Positions 20,422 through 30,063 of a stretch of 64,000 bases of DNA are shown in pieces; position 1 is the stretch's first letter, and each line of letters opens with the position of its first letter. The stretch spans positions 434,001 to 498,000 of the forward strand of contig JADKHE010000001.1 of assembly GCA_016721925.1 (NCBI GenBank), written 5' to 3'. The stretch is from Candidatus Skiveiella danica. Lineage in GTDB: Bacteria; Pseudomonadota; Gammaproteobacteria; Burkholderiales; Burkholderiaceae_C. Under the pieces are notes generated by a model that saw only the letters and a list, made by a program, of their open reading frames with translations, made no database searches and was not told where the DNA came from. The position numbers were made by a program, and so were the translations under genes.

Positions 20422-22269
20422 ACCGCATTGAAGCCATCAACGATTTCGTCATCAAGTTCGCCAACGTAAACGGCTCAGGTTCGGCTTCGGCCAACGAACT
20501 CTTTTCCAAGGCCGTGATGCGCATGGGCGTGCCGGTGAGCCCCCGCAACATCTTCCCGAGCAACATCCAGGGTATGCCGACCTGGTACGAGGCGCGGGTG
20601 TGCGAAAAAGGCTATCACGGACGGCGCGGCGGGGTCGACATGATGGTCGCCATGAACCCGCAGACCTGGGATGCCGACATCGCTGAAATCGAACCGGGCG
20701 GCTATCTGTTCTACGACAGCACCCGGCCGATCCCTGAATCGCGTTTTCGCAAGGACGTTCACGTGATCGGGATGCCACTGACAGAGATCAGCAACAGCGG
20801 CCTACACCGACCCGCGACAACGCCAGTTGTTCAAGAACATCATCTATGTTGGCGCCCTGTCGGTGCTGCTGGATGTGGATGCCGACGTGTTCGAGACCCT
20901 GTTTGCGGAGCAGTACAAGGGCAAGGAGCGTTTGCTGGCGTCCAATATTCAGGCGCTGCATCTGGGGCGGAATTTTGTCCAGGAGCACCTTGAATACCCC
21001 TTGGGCATACGTGTCCGACGCTCGGACATGGTCGGAGACCAGATCTTCACCGACGGCAACAGTGCTGCCGCGCTGGGATGCATCTATGGCGGCGCGACCG
21101 TAGCGGCGTGGTACCCGATCACGCCTTCGTCCTCGGTGCCCGAGGCGTTTCAGAAGTACTGCGATAAATACCGGGTCGATCCTGTGACGGGTCAGCACTA
21201 TTACGCGATCGTTCAGGCGGAGGACGAACTGGCTTCGATCGGCATGGTCGTGGGTGCCGGTTGGAACGGCGCGCGTGCGTTCACGGCCACATCGGGGCCG
21301 GGCGTCTCGCTGATGACCGAGTTCATCGGCCTGGCCTACTTTGCGGAAATCCCCGTCACCATCATCAACGTGCAGCGGGGCGGTCCGTCTACGGGCATGC
21401 CGACCCGAACGCAGCAGTCCGACCTGCTTTCCTGTGCCTATGCATCGCACGGTGACACCAAACATGTGTTGCTGTTTCCCCAGGACCCGCACGAATGCTT
21501 CGAGCACTCGGCTGCTGCACTCGATCTGGCAGACCGGCTACAGACACCGATCTTCGTCATGACCGACCTCGACATTGGCATGAACCAGCGCCTGTGCAAG
21601 CCATTCAGCTGGGACGGGGCCCGCGACTACGATCGGGGCAAAGTCATGACGGCCGAGGAACTCGAGGCCGGCAAGGACTTCGGCCGCTACAAGGATGTCG
21701 ATGGAGATGGCATTCCCTGGCGCACGTTGCCGGGGACCCACCCGACCAAGGGGAGTTTCTTTACCCGGGGCACCACCCGCAACCCATATGCACAGTATTC
21801 CGAGCGCGGCCCCGACTACATCTACAACATGGAGCGCCTGCTGCGCAAATTCCGCACGGCTGCCGACCTGGTTCCCCAACCCGTGCTTCGCGAGGCGACC
21901 CAACCGACCCCTTATGGCGTCATTTATTTCGGGTCCACCACGCCGGCGATGCGTGAGGCGCTGGACGTGCTAGAAGCCGACGGCCAGCATCTGGACGCTC
22001 TGCGTCTTCGCGCCTTTCCGTTCCCCGATTCGGTCAGTGAGTTCATTGCGACGCACGAGAAGGTTTTCGTGGTGGAGCAGAACCGTGATGCGCAGATGCG
22101 CTCGATGCTGGTCAACGAGCTTCATTTTGATCCTGCGCGCCTGGTTCCGGTCCTGCACTATGACGGTACTCCGATCACGGCACGGTTCATCGTCCAGGCG
22201 ATACGCGACAACATTCAACCCGCGTCGGCAAACGCTTCAGCCCCGGCCCGCCAGAAGGAGACCGCATGA
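20418..22269 (+). CDS. korA: 2-oxoacid:acceptor oxidoreductase alpha subunit, gamma-alpha fusion (frameshifted)
   Basis: This gene should encode about 616 residues: an N-terminal gamma domain (GSASANELFSKAVMRMGVPV, KGYHGRRGGVDMMVAM) fused to the alpha domain (GAALGCIYGGATVAAWYPITP-type TPP-pyrimidine region, GPGVSLMTEF). It starts at ATG 20418, overlapping the previous stop. Frame 1 is good to codon 127 (AGC at 20796); the homology then resumes in frame 2 as AYTDPRQRQLFKNIIY from 20800. One extra G at 20799/20800 explains it. The rest is intact, so a sequencing error or very recent mutation is likelier than decay. With KorB it forms the catalytic core. Confidence 0.85.
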
Positions 22270-23321
22270 CCTACATTGCCAAACCCAGACTGCATCACCC
22301 GACGCTCACGACCAACAAGGTGGGCTACACCCGGCGTGACTACGAGGGCCGCATCTCGACCTTGTGCGCAGGATGCGGGCACGACTCGATTTCTGCGGCC
22401 ATCATTCAGGCTTGCTGGGAACTCGATATTGAACCCCATCGCGTCGCGAAGCTCTCCGGCATCGGTTGCAGTTCAAAGACGCCCGACTACTTTCTCGGAG
22501 CTTCGCACGGCTTTAACACGGTGCATGGTCGCATGCCATCGGTGTTGACGGGCGCCAACCTGGCCAACCGCGATCTTCTGTACCTTGGCGTGTCGGGCGA
22601 CGGAGATTCCGCCTCTATCGGACTGGGTCAGTTTGCCAACGCCATGCGCCGTGGCGTCCGTATGGCCTATATCGTCGAGAACAATGGCGTCTATGGTCTG
22701 ACCAAAGGGCAGTTCTCTGCAACGGCGGACCGTGGCTCGAAAAGCAAGAAGGGCGTCGTGAACAGCGACAGCCCTGTCGACCTGGTGGGTATCGCCCTGC
22801 AACTGGGCGCCACTTTCGTCGCGCGCAGTTTCTCCGGCGACAAAGCCCAGTTGGTGCCACTGATCAAAGGTGCCATGGCCCATGGCGGTGCCGCGTTCAT
22901 CGATGTGATCAGCCCCTGCGTCACCTTCAACAACCACGGCGGAAGCACCAAGAGCTACGACTATGTGCGTCAGCACAACGAGGCCGTGAGCCGCATCGAT
23001 TTCATGACCCCGCGCAGCGAAATCACCACCGAGTACGCGCCGGGTGAAGTGGTTGATGTGCCCCAGCACGATGGCACCGTGCTTCGCCTGCGCAAGCTGC
23101 ACGAGGATTACGATCCCACCGACCGCTACGCCGCCATGAGCTACATGAACGAGCACCAGTCACGTGGAGAGGTCGTGACCGGCCTGCTTTACCTGGATCC
23201 GCTGGCGACGGATTTGCACACGGCCATGAACACCAGCCACCGGCCCCTCAACACGCTGGGACGCACCGAACTCTGCCCGGGCGTCGGCGCGCTGGAGAAG
23301 ATCAACGCGTCCCTGCGCTAG
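22266..23321 (+). CDS. korB: 2-oxoacid:acceptor oxidoreductase beta subunit
   Basis: A 351-residue thiamine-pyrophosphate and Fe-S subunit. LCAGCGHDS and SGIGCSSKTPDYF provide Cys ligands for a 4Fe-4S cluster, and GVSGDGDSASIGLGQFANAM with VENNGVYGLTKGQFSAT is the TPP/Mg motif (GDG...NN). Together with KorA it performs oxidative decarboxylation of a 2-oxoacid, or the reverse CO2-fixing reaction. 2-Oxoglutarate is the most likely substrate given the three-subunit architecture and the succinyl-CoA-producing operon next door. It overlaps korA by 4 bases. Confidence 0.92.
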   Translation: MTYIAKPRLHHPTLTTNKVGYTRRDYEGRISTLCAGCGHDSISAAIIQACWELDIEPHRVAKLSGIGCSSKTPDYFLGASHGFNTVHGRMPSVLTGANLANRDLLYLGVSGDGDSASIGLGQFANAMRRGVRMAYIVENNGVYGLTKGQFSATADRGSKSKKGVVNSDSPVDLVGIALQLGATFVARSFSGDKAQLVPLIKGAMAHGGAAFIDVISPCVTFNNHGGSTKSYDYVRQHNEAVSRIDFMTPRSEITTEYAPGEVVDVPQHDGTVLRLRKLHEDYDPTDRYAAMSYMNEHQSRGEVVTGLLYLDPLATDLHTAMNTSHRPLNTLGRTELCPGVGALEKINASLR

Positions 23322-23376
23322 GCCAATGCCGCTGCAGGAAATCCGATTCCATAATTCATTTGAAAGGGCTGCCATC

Positions 23377-23817
23377 ATGCCTGAACGCACGGTTTTTCAA
23401 TCCATGTCCCAACGTCATGTCATCAGCCTCGGGCCGCAGGCAACGATCTGGGACGCCGCGTGCCTGATGACCAAGGCCAACTGTGGCAGCGTGCTGATTG
23501 TGGACCCGGCCAGCGCTCTGCTCGGCATCGTTACCGAACGGGATCTCATGACCCGGGTGCTGGCCAAGGCGCTCAATCCTGCAACAACCCTGGTATCTGA
23601 AATCATGACGCGCAACCCGCGCTGCGTTGGGCCCGATGTGCTCGTTTCCGACGCGGTGCTGATCATGATTGAGCGAGGGTTCCGTCACCTGCCCATCATG
23701 GGTGAGGGGTCTCGCATACTCGGCGTGTTCTCGGTGCGCGACGCCTTGCCCAGGGAGATCGGAACAGCGGTCGAAATGGCCGAGTTCCACGAGCAGGTCA
23801 ACGACGCATTGGGATGA
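23377..23817 (+). CDS. CBS-domain-pair protein
   Basis: A 146-residue protein made of two CBS domains (a Bateman module): SQRHVISLGPQATIWDAACLM...GIVTERDLMTRVLA, and ITRNP-like MTRNPRCVGPDVLVSDAVLIM...GVFSVRDALPRE. Such stand-alone modules sense adenine nucleotides and regulate a partner. GAAAGGG precedes ATG 23377. It lies 55 bp after korB in the same direction and may be co-transcribed, hinting at energy-charge control of the oxidoreductase; that is inference. Confidence 0.88.
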   Translation: MPERTVFQSMSQRHVISLGPQATIWDAACLMTKANCGSVLIVDPASALLGIVTERDLMTRVLAKALNPATTLVSEIMTRNPRCVGPDVLVSDAVLIMIERGFRHLPIMGEGSRILGVFSVRDALPREIGTAVEMAEFHEQVNDALG

Positions 23818-23855
23818 TCCGAGCTTGCTGACCTGCTGGTCCAACAGGGGCCAGT

Positions 23856-24536
23856 TCAGTCGCCTCCGGCGCGTTTTGCGCGGGCACGCGCCAGCGCTGC
23901 CTCGATCACCAGACGCTTCTTGTCCAGGATCAGCGGGTCGGTGTGTTGGGAATGTGCGGCAAGGTCGGCGAGTTTCATTTCGGCCTTTTTTTCCAGCTTT
24001 TCCGCATGGGCGGTTGCATCGCGCGCCTTGCGAGCGCGATGGAATTCGTACCGATCCCGGGCCATGGCCGCTTGATCCGGCGACCAGGCCGCCCATCCGG
24101 TGTGCTCACCGGTGACCGTTTCAAGTTCGATGCAGTCCACGGGACAAACCGGAATGCAGAGTTCGCAACCCGTGCAATAGGGCTCGATCACGCCGTGCAT
24201 GCGCTTGTTGGTGCCGATGATGGCGTCCGTCGGACAGATGACCAGACACAGGGTGCAGCCGATACACCAGGCTTCGTCAATGAAGGCGACGCGGCGGGGG
24301 CCCTCGGAGCCGTTTGCCGGATTCAACGGCTCTATGGGCCGGCCCGTCAGCGCGGCAAGGCGTGCGATGCCTTCGGTTCCTCCTGGGGGGCACTGATTGA
24401 TTCCAGCGGCGCCACATGCGACGGCTTGTGCATATGATGCACAGTCGTCATAAGCGCAACGGGTGCACTGGGTTTGAGGCAGGGCGCTGTCGATACGCTC
24501 CGCCAGGTCATTGGGTGACGTCAGTTCCGTCACCAC
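23856..24536 (-). CDS. rnfB: RnfB-like ferredoxin-type protein (RsxB family, stand-alone)
   Basis: A 226-residue Fe-S protein. The N-terminal 4Fe-4S domain has CTRCAYDDC with further Cys downstream (INQCPPGG), followed by two ferredoxin motifs CIGCTLCLVICP and CTGCELCIPVCP, and a Lys/Ala-rich helical C-terminal tail (residues about 165-226). It lacks an obvious N-terminal membrane anchor, and there are no other rnf genes nearby, so it may be a soluble electron carrier. It starts at GTG 24536, 4 bp after phaZ ends, so the two form an operon. Confidence 0.85.
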   Translation of the reverse strand: MVTELTSPNDLAERIDSALPQTQCTRCAYDDCASYAQAVACGAAGINQCPPGGTEGIARLAALTGRPIEPLNPANGSEGPRRVAFIDEAWCIGCTLCLVICPTDAIIGTNKRMHGVIEPYCTGCELCIPVCPVDCIELETVTGEHTGWAAWSPDQAAMARDRYEFHRARKARDATAHAEKLEKKAEMKLADLAAHSQHTDPLILDKKRLVIEAALARARAKRAGGD

Positions 24537-24540
24537 AAGA

Positions 24541-26073
24541 TCACTTGCCGCGAGCCGTTCTGGGCGCCGTTTTTCCGCTGGCTGTAGCTGGAGTGCGCTT
24601 GGCGAGTACAGCCTTCTTGTTGGTCACGGCTTTCGACCGAGTGGGCGTTGGTGCGGCCAAAGAAGCTTCGGCAACAGTCCCAACAGGCTGGGCTGCAGCA
24701 GTGGGCTTGGCGGCGGCCGGCTTTTTCGCCGCCTTCTTCGTGGCTGCAGGGCGAGTGGGCGTGATGGAAGGCTCCGACTCGCTGGCTTGGGTCGCGGTGG
24801 GCGCGGGCACCGGCTGATGCGCCAGGATGAATTTCTTCACTTCCGGATAGACCACTTCGCGCCAGCGGCGGCCGCTGAAGATGCCGTAATGCCCGGCGCC
24901 TTCGACGATCAGGTGCCGTTGCTCTGAGTCGACGACACCGCTGCAGATCGCATGAACGGCCTCGGTCTGGCCGGAACCGGAGATGTCGTCCAGTTCGCCC
25001 TCGACCGAAAACAATGCGGTTGTCTTGATGTCTTGCGGGCGCACGCGCTCTATCTGACCTTTGGGGTTGCGGATATCCCAGGTGCCGTTCACCAGGCTGA
25101 AATCCTGGAACACGACCTTGATGGTCTGGAGGTAATAGTTGGCGTCCATGTCGAGCACGGCGTTGTACTCGTCATAGAACTTGCGGTGCGCCTCGGTGCT
25201 GGCACCGTCGCCCTTGATCAGGTCTTTGAAGTAGTCATAGTGGCTGCGCGCGTGATTGCTGGGATTCATGGCCACGAAGCCCGCATACTGCAGAAAGCCA
25301 GGGTAGACGCGCCGCCCGGCACCCGGGAAATTGCTGGGGACCCGGTAGATCACGTTCTTCTCGAACCAGCTGTGGCTCTTGGTCATGGCCAGGTTGTTGA
25401 CCGCGGTGGGCGACTTGCGCGCGTCGATCGGGCCGCCCATCATGGTCATGGACAGCGGTGTGAGTTCGCCGCGGGTGGCCATCAGGGACACGGCAGCCAG
25501 CACCGGGACCGTCGGCTGGCATACGCTGACCAGATGGCAGTTGCCGTAGATGCCTTGCAGGTGGCGGATGAATTCCTGAACGTAGTTCACATAGTCATCC
25601 AAGTGGAAATCGCCCTCGGAAAGCGGCACCAGGCGCGCATTTTTCCAGTCCGTGATGTAGACCTTGTGGTCTTTCAGCATGGTCTTGACGGTATCGCGCA
25701 GCAGCGTCGCATAGTGGCCGGAAAGGGGCGCCACGATGAGCACCGCTGGCTGGTCTTTCAGTTTGGCCAATGTTGCCGGGTCGTCACTGAACCGTTTGAA
25801 TCGACGCAGCTCGCAGAAAGGCTTGCTGATTTCAATGCGTTCATGGATCGCGATATCGACGCCATAGGCATCGATGGTGCGAATCCCGAATTCCGGCTTT
25901 TCATAATCTTTGCCCAGGCGATGCAGGAGGTCGAAGGCTGCCGAAATCCGCTGGGCAAACGGGTTCTGGCCAAAAATAGATAGGGGATTGGCGTAGGCCT
26001 TGGCCGAAAACTGCGCCAGATCCGTAAAGGGTTCCATCAGCGAACGCTGCGTTTCATAGATTTGATAGAGCAT
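24541..26073 (-). CDS. phaZ: Intracellular poly(3-hydroxyalkanoate) depolymerase with basic C-terminal tail
   Basis: A 510-residue protein. Residues 1-420 match the intracellular PHB depolymerase family of Ralstonia PhaZ1: the alpha/beta-hydrolase nucleophile is Cys185 in VSVCQPTVPVL instead of the usual Ser, with MMGGPIDARKSPTAVN and VEGAGHYGIFSGRRW downstream. Residues 421-510 form an unusual Ala/Lys/Pro/Thr-rich basic tail (ATKKAAKKPAAAKP) like histone H1 or the granule protein PhaM. It mobilises stored PHB. ATG 26073 is preferred over upstream starts, giving the usual MLYQIYE N-terminus. Confidence 0.92.
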   Translation of the reverse strand: MLYQIYETQRSLMEPFTDLAQFSAKAYANPLSIFGQNPFAQRISAAFDLLHRLGKDYEKPEFGIRTIDAYGVDIAIHERIEISKPFCELRRFKRFSDDPATLAKLKDQPAVLIVAPLSGHYATLLRDTVKTMLKDHKVYITDWKNARLVPLSEGDFHLDDYVNYVQEFIRHLQGIYGNCHLVSVCQPTVPVLAAVSLMATRGELTPLSMTMMGGPIDARKSPTAVNNLAMTKSHSWFEKNVIYRVPSNFPGAGRRVYPGFLQYAGFVAMNPSNHARSHYDYFKDLIKGDGASTEAHRKFYDEYNAVLDMDANYYLQTIKVVFQDFSLVNGTWDIRNPKGQIERVRPQDIKTTALFSVEGELDDISGSGQTEAVHAICSGVVDSEQRHLIVEGAGHYGIFSGRRWREVVYPEVKKFILAHQPVPAPTATQASESEPSITPTRPAATKKAAKKPAAAKPTAAAQPVGTVAEASLAAPTPTRSKAVTNKKAVLAKRTPATASGKTAPRTARGK

Positions 26074-26427
26074 GGTGGCGTCTTTGTGTAGATGGGAAAT
26101 GGTGCGGTGCAATATAACAGTTGGTGAACGCAATAGCATTCCGCACAACTACCTACGGTGCATACCGGGTCATGAGCTCAGCCGTGCTGAGGCCTTCATA
26201 CCGTCAATTTGACTTCTATCAAAATATTCTTTCACGGGGCTGAACGAAGCGACATCCGAACGGGAACGGATGGCCGCCTTCGCATCGTTATCGATACCGT
26301 GACGCAAGATCGGAAAGTCCTGAAACCATAGCAAAAGATGACCAATTGGCGATGGGGACTGGCCACTCAAAAGCGGAAAAGCCACCCGAAGGTGGCACTT
26401 TCCGCGGTTGCATCGGCCCGATTGTGA
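26074..26427. other. Intergenic region between phaZ and the aminotransferase gene
   Basis: This 354-bp stretch holds the phaZ promoter region (AT-richer around 26100-26150) and, at its right end, the terminator of the minus-strand aminotransferase. A 71-codon minus-strand frame at 26170-26385 shows no recognisable motif and overlaps the terminator, so I do not call it. Confidence 0.5.
26373..26405 (-). terminator. Intrinsic terminator of the aminotransferase gene
   Basis: On the minus strand GCCACC-TTCG-GGTGGC forms a hairpin with a UUCG tetraloop followed by TTTT, extended by outer pairing GCGGAAA/TTTCCGC. It lies 23 bp past the stop codon of the minus-strand gene. Confidence 0.85.
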
Positions 26428-27624
26428 TCAGACGACCTTGGCAATGGCCTGGCAGACGTAGTCGATGTTCTTGCTGTTGAGCGCGGCCACGCACATGCGG
26501 CCGGTGTCGGTGCCATAGACGCCAAACTCGCTGCGCAGGCGCACCATCTGGTCCTTCGTCAGGCCGGAATAGCTGAACATGCCGATTTGGGTGGTGATGA
26601 AGCTCATGTCCTGCTGTACACCGGCCGCCTTCAGTCCATCGACCAGCTTCTGACGCATCGCCTTGATCCGTACCCGCATCGCGGCCAACTCCTTCTCCCA
26701 CATAGCGCGCAGTTCAGGACTGCCGAGCACTGCTGCCACCACCGCGCCGCCGTGGATGGGCGGATTGGAGTAGTTGGTGCGGATCACGATCTTGAGTTGG
26801 CTCAGCACCCGATCGGCTTCCTCCTTGCTCGCGCACAGCACCGACAGCGCGCCCACGCGCTCGCCATAAAGGCTGAAGCTCTTGGAGAAGGAGGTGGACA
26901 CGAAGAAGTCCAGGCCGGCGGCCACGAACTTGCCGATCACGGCACCGTCCTCGGTGATGCCGTTGCCGAAGCCTTGGTAAGCCATGTCCAGGAAGGGAAC
27001 CAGGTTCTTTGCTCTCACGACGGCGATCACCTGGTCCCATTGCGCGCCAGTGATGTCGTAGCCGGTTGGGTTGTGGCAGCAGGCATGCAGCAGGATGATG
27101 GTGCCCGGTGCGGCGGCGTTCAGGTCGGCCAACATGCCGGTGAAGTCCACGCCGCGCGTGGCGGCGTCGTAATAGCGATAACTTTCCACGATGAAACCTG
27201 CGCTGGAGAACAGGGCGCGGTGGTTTTCCCAGCTCGGGTCGGAAATCAGCACCTTGGCGGCGGGATTGAGCTTCTTGAGGAAATCAGCGCCGATTTTCAG
27301 GCCACCGGTGCCGCCAATGCCCTGCACGGTGGCAATACGGCCAGACTTGACCGGCTCGGAATCGGCACCGAACACCAGGCTCTTGACCGCGGCGTCGTAC
27401 GCGGCGATGCCGTCAATGGGCAGATAGCCTCGCGCGGCGGGCTTTTCCATCATGGTCTTTTCGGCCGCCTGCACGCACTCCAGGAGCGGCAGTTTTCCGT
27501 TGTCATCGAAGTACACCCCGACACCGAGATTGACCTTGTTGGGATTGGTATCGGCTGCAAATTGCTCGTTCAGACCCAGGATCGGATCGCGGGGGGCCAT
27601 TTCGACAGCGGTGAAGAGAGACAT
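26428..27624 (-). CDS. tyrB: Aspartate/aromatic amino acid aminotransferase (class I, AspC/TyrB type)
   Basis: A 398-residue PLP enzyme of aminotransferase fold I, gamma-proteobacterial AspC/TyrB type. It begins MSLFTAVEMAPRDPILGL and contains the PLP-contact segments HACCHNPTG and DMAYQGFG, plus the Schiff-base Lys in STSFSKSFSLYGERVG and the substrate Arg near the C-terminus in TGRMCVAALN. It transfers the amino group of aspartate or aromatic amino acids to 2-oxoglutarate; specificity cannot be split by eye. ATG 27624 gives the standard N-terminus. It is divergent from uvrB. Confidence 0.92.
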   Translation of the reverse strand: MSLFTAVEMAPRDPILGLNEQFAADTNPNKVNLGVGVYFDDNGKLPLLECVQAAEKTMMEKPAARGYLPIDGIAAYDAAVKSLVFGADSEPVKSGRIATVQGIGGTGGLKIGADFLKKLNPAAKVLISDPSWENHRALFSSAGFIVESYRYYDAATRGVDFTGMLADLNAAAPGTIILLHACCHNPTGYDITGAQWDQVIAVVRAKNLVPFLDMAYQGFGNGITEDGAVIGKFVAAGLDFFVSTSFSKSFSLYGERVGALSVLCASKEEADRVLSQLKIVIRTNYSNPPIHGGAVVAAVLGSPELRAMWEKELAAMRVRIKAMRQKLVDGLKAAGVQQDMSFITTQIGMFSYSGLTKDQMVRLRSEFGVYGTDTGRMCVAALNSKNIDYVCQAIAKVV

Positions 27625-27731
27625 GGAGGGTCCTTGGAGGTGGGAAGTCAGGCAAATAGTCCCGGGCTGAGGTAGCCTATGCGGTTGCCCCAATTTTAAC
27701 GGGGTGCGCCACACGTTCCGGGTTTTCCCTC

Positions 27732-29822
27732 ATGCAAGAAGTCATCGACGTCACTCCTGAAGCCAAAGCCGGTCGGTTTGTCACCTTCCCGGGATCCCCG
27801 TTCGAGCTGTTCCAGCCCTATCCGCCAGCCGGCGACCAGCCGGTGGCGATCGACAAACTGGTGGAGGGCGTGCTAGATGGCGAGGTGTTCCAGACCCTTC
27901 TGGGCGTGACCGGCTCGGGCAAGACGTTCACGATGGCCAATGTGATCGCCCGCCTGGGTCGCCCGGCCATTGTGTTCGCCCCCAACAAGACCCTGGCAGC
28001 CCAGCTTTACAGCGAGTTCAGGGAGTTCTTCCCGAACAATGCGGTGGAGTATTTCGTCAGCTATTACGACTACTACCAGCCCGAGGCCTATGTCCCGCAG
28101 CGCGACCTGTTCATCGAGAAGGACTCGGCGATCAACGAGCACATCGAACAGATGCGCCTGTCGTGCACCAAGAGCATTCTCGAGCGGCGCGATGTGGTTA
28201 TCGTCGCGACGGTCTCGGCCATTTACGGCATCGGTCAACCGGAGGCGTACCACAAGATGGTCATGACGCTGCGATCCGGTGACCGGATGGGGCAGCGCGA
28301 CGTGATAGCCCAGCTGATCCGCATGCAGTACCAGCGCAATGACATGGAGTTTTCCCGGGGCACGTTCCGGGTACGCGGGGACACGATCGACATCTTCCCG
28401 GCAGAGCACAGCGAAATGGCCATTCGGGTCGAATTGTTCGACGACGAGATCGAATCGTTGCAGCTGTTCGATCCACTGACCGGTCGCATCCGGCAGAAGA
28501 TTCCGCGCTTCACGGTGTACCCCAGCAGCCACTATGTGACACCCCGGGATCAGGTACTGGCGGCGGTAGAGACCATCAAGGTCGAGCTGGCCGACCGGTT
28601 GAAAGAGTTCGTGAGCCAGGGCAAGCTGGTGGAGGCGCAGCGGCTGGAGCAGCGCACCCGGTTTGACCTGGAGATGTTAAGCGAACTGGGTCACTGCAAG
28701 GGGATCGAGAACTACACCCGGCATCTCTCCGGTGCGGCGCCCGGCGACCCGCCGGCGACGCTGACAGACTACCTGCCCAAAGATGCCGTGATGTTCCTGG
28801 ATGAGTCGCATGTGCTGATCGGCCAGTTCGGCGGCATGTACAACGGCGACCGTTCACGCAAGACCACCTTGGTCGAGTACGGTTTCCGCTTGCCGAGCGC
28901 GCTGGACAACCGGCCGCTGAAATTCGAGGAATTCGAAGCCCGCATGCGCCAGGCCATTTTCGTTTCCGCCACGCCGGCGCAGTGGGAAAACGAGCATGCG
29001 GGGCAGGTCGTGGAGCAACTGGTGCGGCCGACCGGGCTGGTGGACCCGGAAGTGGAGGTGCGACCGGCCACCCACCAGGTCGACGACGTGCTGCAGGAAA
29101 TCAGGATTCGTGTGGATCGCCATGAGCGCGTGCTGATCACCACATTGACCAAGCGCATGGCCGAGCAACTGACCGACTATTTGAGTGAGAACGGGGTGAA
29201 GGTGCGCTACCTCCACAGTGATGTGGATACGGTGGAGCGGGTGGAGATCATCCGCGACCTGCGCTTGGGCGCTTTTGATGTGCTGGTGGGCATCAATCTG
29301 TTGCGCGAAGGCCTGGACATCCCGGAGGTGTCATTGGTCGCAATTCTGGACGCTGACAAGGAGGGATTTCTGCGCTCCGAGCGCTCGCTGATCCAGACCA
29401 TCGGGCGCGCGGCCCGAAACCTCAGTGGCCGGGCGATCCTGTATGCCGACAGGGTGACCGACTCGATGAAGCGGGCCATTGACGAGACCGGCCGACGGCG
29501 GGCCCGCCAAGTGGCCCACAACCTGGAGCAGGGCATCACGCCGCGCAGCATCGTCAAGCAGGTTCGCGATCTCATCGATGGCGTCTACAGCGAGAAAGCC
29601 GGACGGGAAGCCGAGCGGCTGGAACAGGATGCTTTGCAGCGGGCTCGGGTGGAGGACATGTCGGAGAAGGACATCGGCCGCGAAATCAAGAGGCTCGAGA
29701 AAACCATGCTCGCCTTTGCGCGTGACCTGGAGTTCGAGAAGGCGGCCCGGGTACGCGATGAACTCGGCCTCTTGAAGAAGAGGGCTTTTGGCGCACCTGG
29801 CGGCGACCCGGTCGTAGCTTGA
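27732..29822 (+). CDS. uvrB: Excinuclease ABC subunit B
   Basis: A 696-residue damage-verification helicase of nucleotide excision repair. GVTGSGKTFTMANVI is Walker A, YYDYYQPEAYVP the beta-hairpin that probes DNA, and FLDESHV the Walker B motif. The helicase C-terminal half has YLHSDVDTVERVEIIRDLR and GINLLREGLDIPEVSLVAILDADKEGFLRS. The UVR domain that binds UvrA and UvrC is at the C-terminus (REIKRLEKTMLAFARDLEFE). It is complete and monocistronic. I found no LexA box upstream. Confidence 0.97.
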   Translation: MQEVIDVTPEAKAGRFVTFPGSPFELFQPYPPAGDQPVAIDKLVEGVLDGEVFQTLLGVTGSGKTFTMANVIARLGRPAIVFAPNKTLAAQLYSEFREFFPNNAVEYFVSYYDYYQPEAYVPQRDLFIEKDSAINEHIEQMRLSCTKSILERRDVVIVATVSAIYGIGQPEAYHKMVMTLRSGDRMGQRDVIAQLIRMQYQRNDMEFSRGTFRVRGDTIDIFPAEHSEMAIRVELFDDEIESLQLFDPLTGRIRQKIPRFTVYPSSHYVTPRDQVLAAVETIKVELADRLKEFVSQGKLVEAQRLEQRTRFDLEMLSELGHCKGIENYTRHLSGAAPGDPPATLTDYLPKDAVMFLDESHVLIGQFGGMYNGDRSRKTTLVEYGFRLPSALDNRPLKFEEFEARMRQAIFVSATPAQWENEHAGQVVEQLVRPTGLVDPEVEVRPATHQVDDVLQEIRIRVDRHERVLITTLTKRMAEQLTDYLSENGVKVRYLHSDVDTVERVEIIRDLRLGAFDVLVGINLLREGLDIPEVSLVAILDADKEGFLRSERSLIQTIGRAARNLSGRAILYADRVTDSMKRAIDETGRRRARQVAHNLEQGITPRSIVKQVRDLIDGVYSEKAGREAERLEQDALQRARVEDMSEKDIGREIKRLEKTMLAFARDLEFEKAARVRDELGLLKKRAFGAPGGDPVVA

Positions 29823-29923
29823 GGCGGTGCTGCGACAGCCTTGGTCGATATCCGTGCGGACGCATTCGATCATTTAGAGACTGATTAGTAATTTTGTCCG
29901 AGCAATCCGCTTGGTCTTATGTT

Positions 29924-29948
29924 ATACTTGACCACGTTAGTCAGGATA
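29924..29948 (+). promoter_or_regulatory. Type 1 IscR binding site overlapping the isc promoter
   Basis: ATACTTGACCACGTTAGTC followed by AGGATA closely matches the type 1 IscR consensus (ATASYTGACTRWWWYAGTCRRSTAT). The left end also provides a TATACT -10-like hexamer at 29923-29928, so [2Fe-2S]-IscR binding would block the promoter, as in the classical autorepression loop. The start codon of iscR is about 115 bp downstream. Confidence 0.75.
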
Positions 29949-30063
29949 ACCCGCCGAAATACCCCAACCCAGATCCGAAATCTCGGATGACCGGTTGAGA
30001 GGGGCGGCCATCCAGCCCAACGCGGACCCGAGCCAGTCATCGCCATTCGAGAAGGAACCAGCC

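Noticed and set aside
26170..26385. A 71-codon minus-strand frame
   Set aside because: No motif, no ribosome site, and it overlaps the aminotransferase terminator.
29894..29899. TTGTCC as the -35 element of the isc promoter
   Set aside because: It is 23 bp from the TATACT hexamer, too far for a standard promoter.
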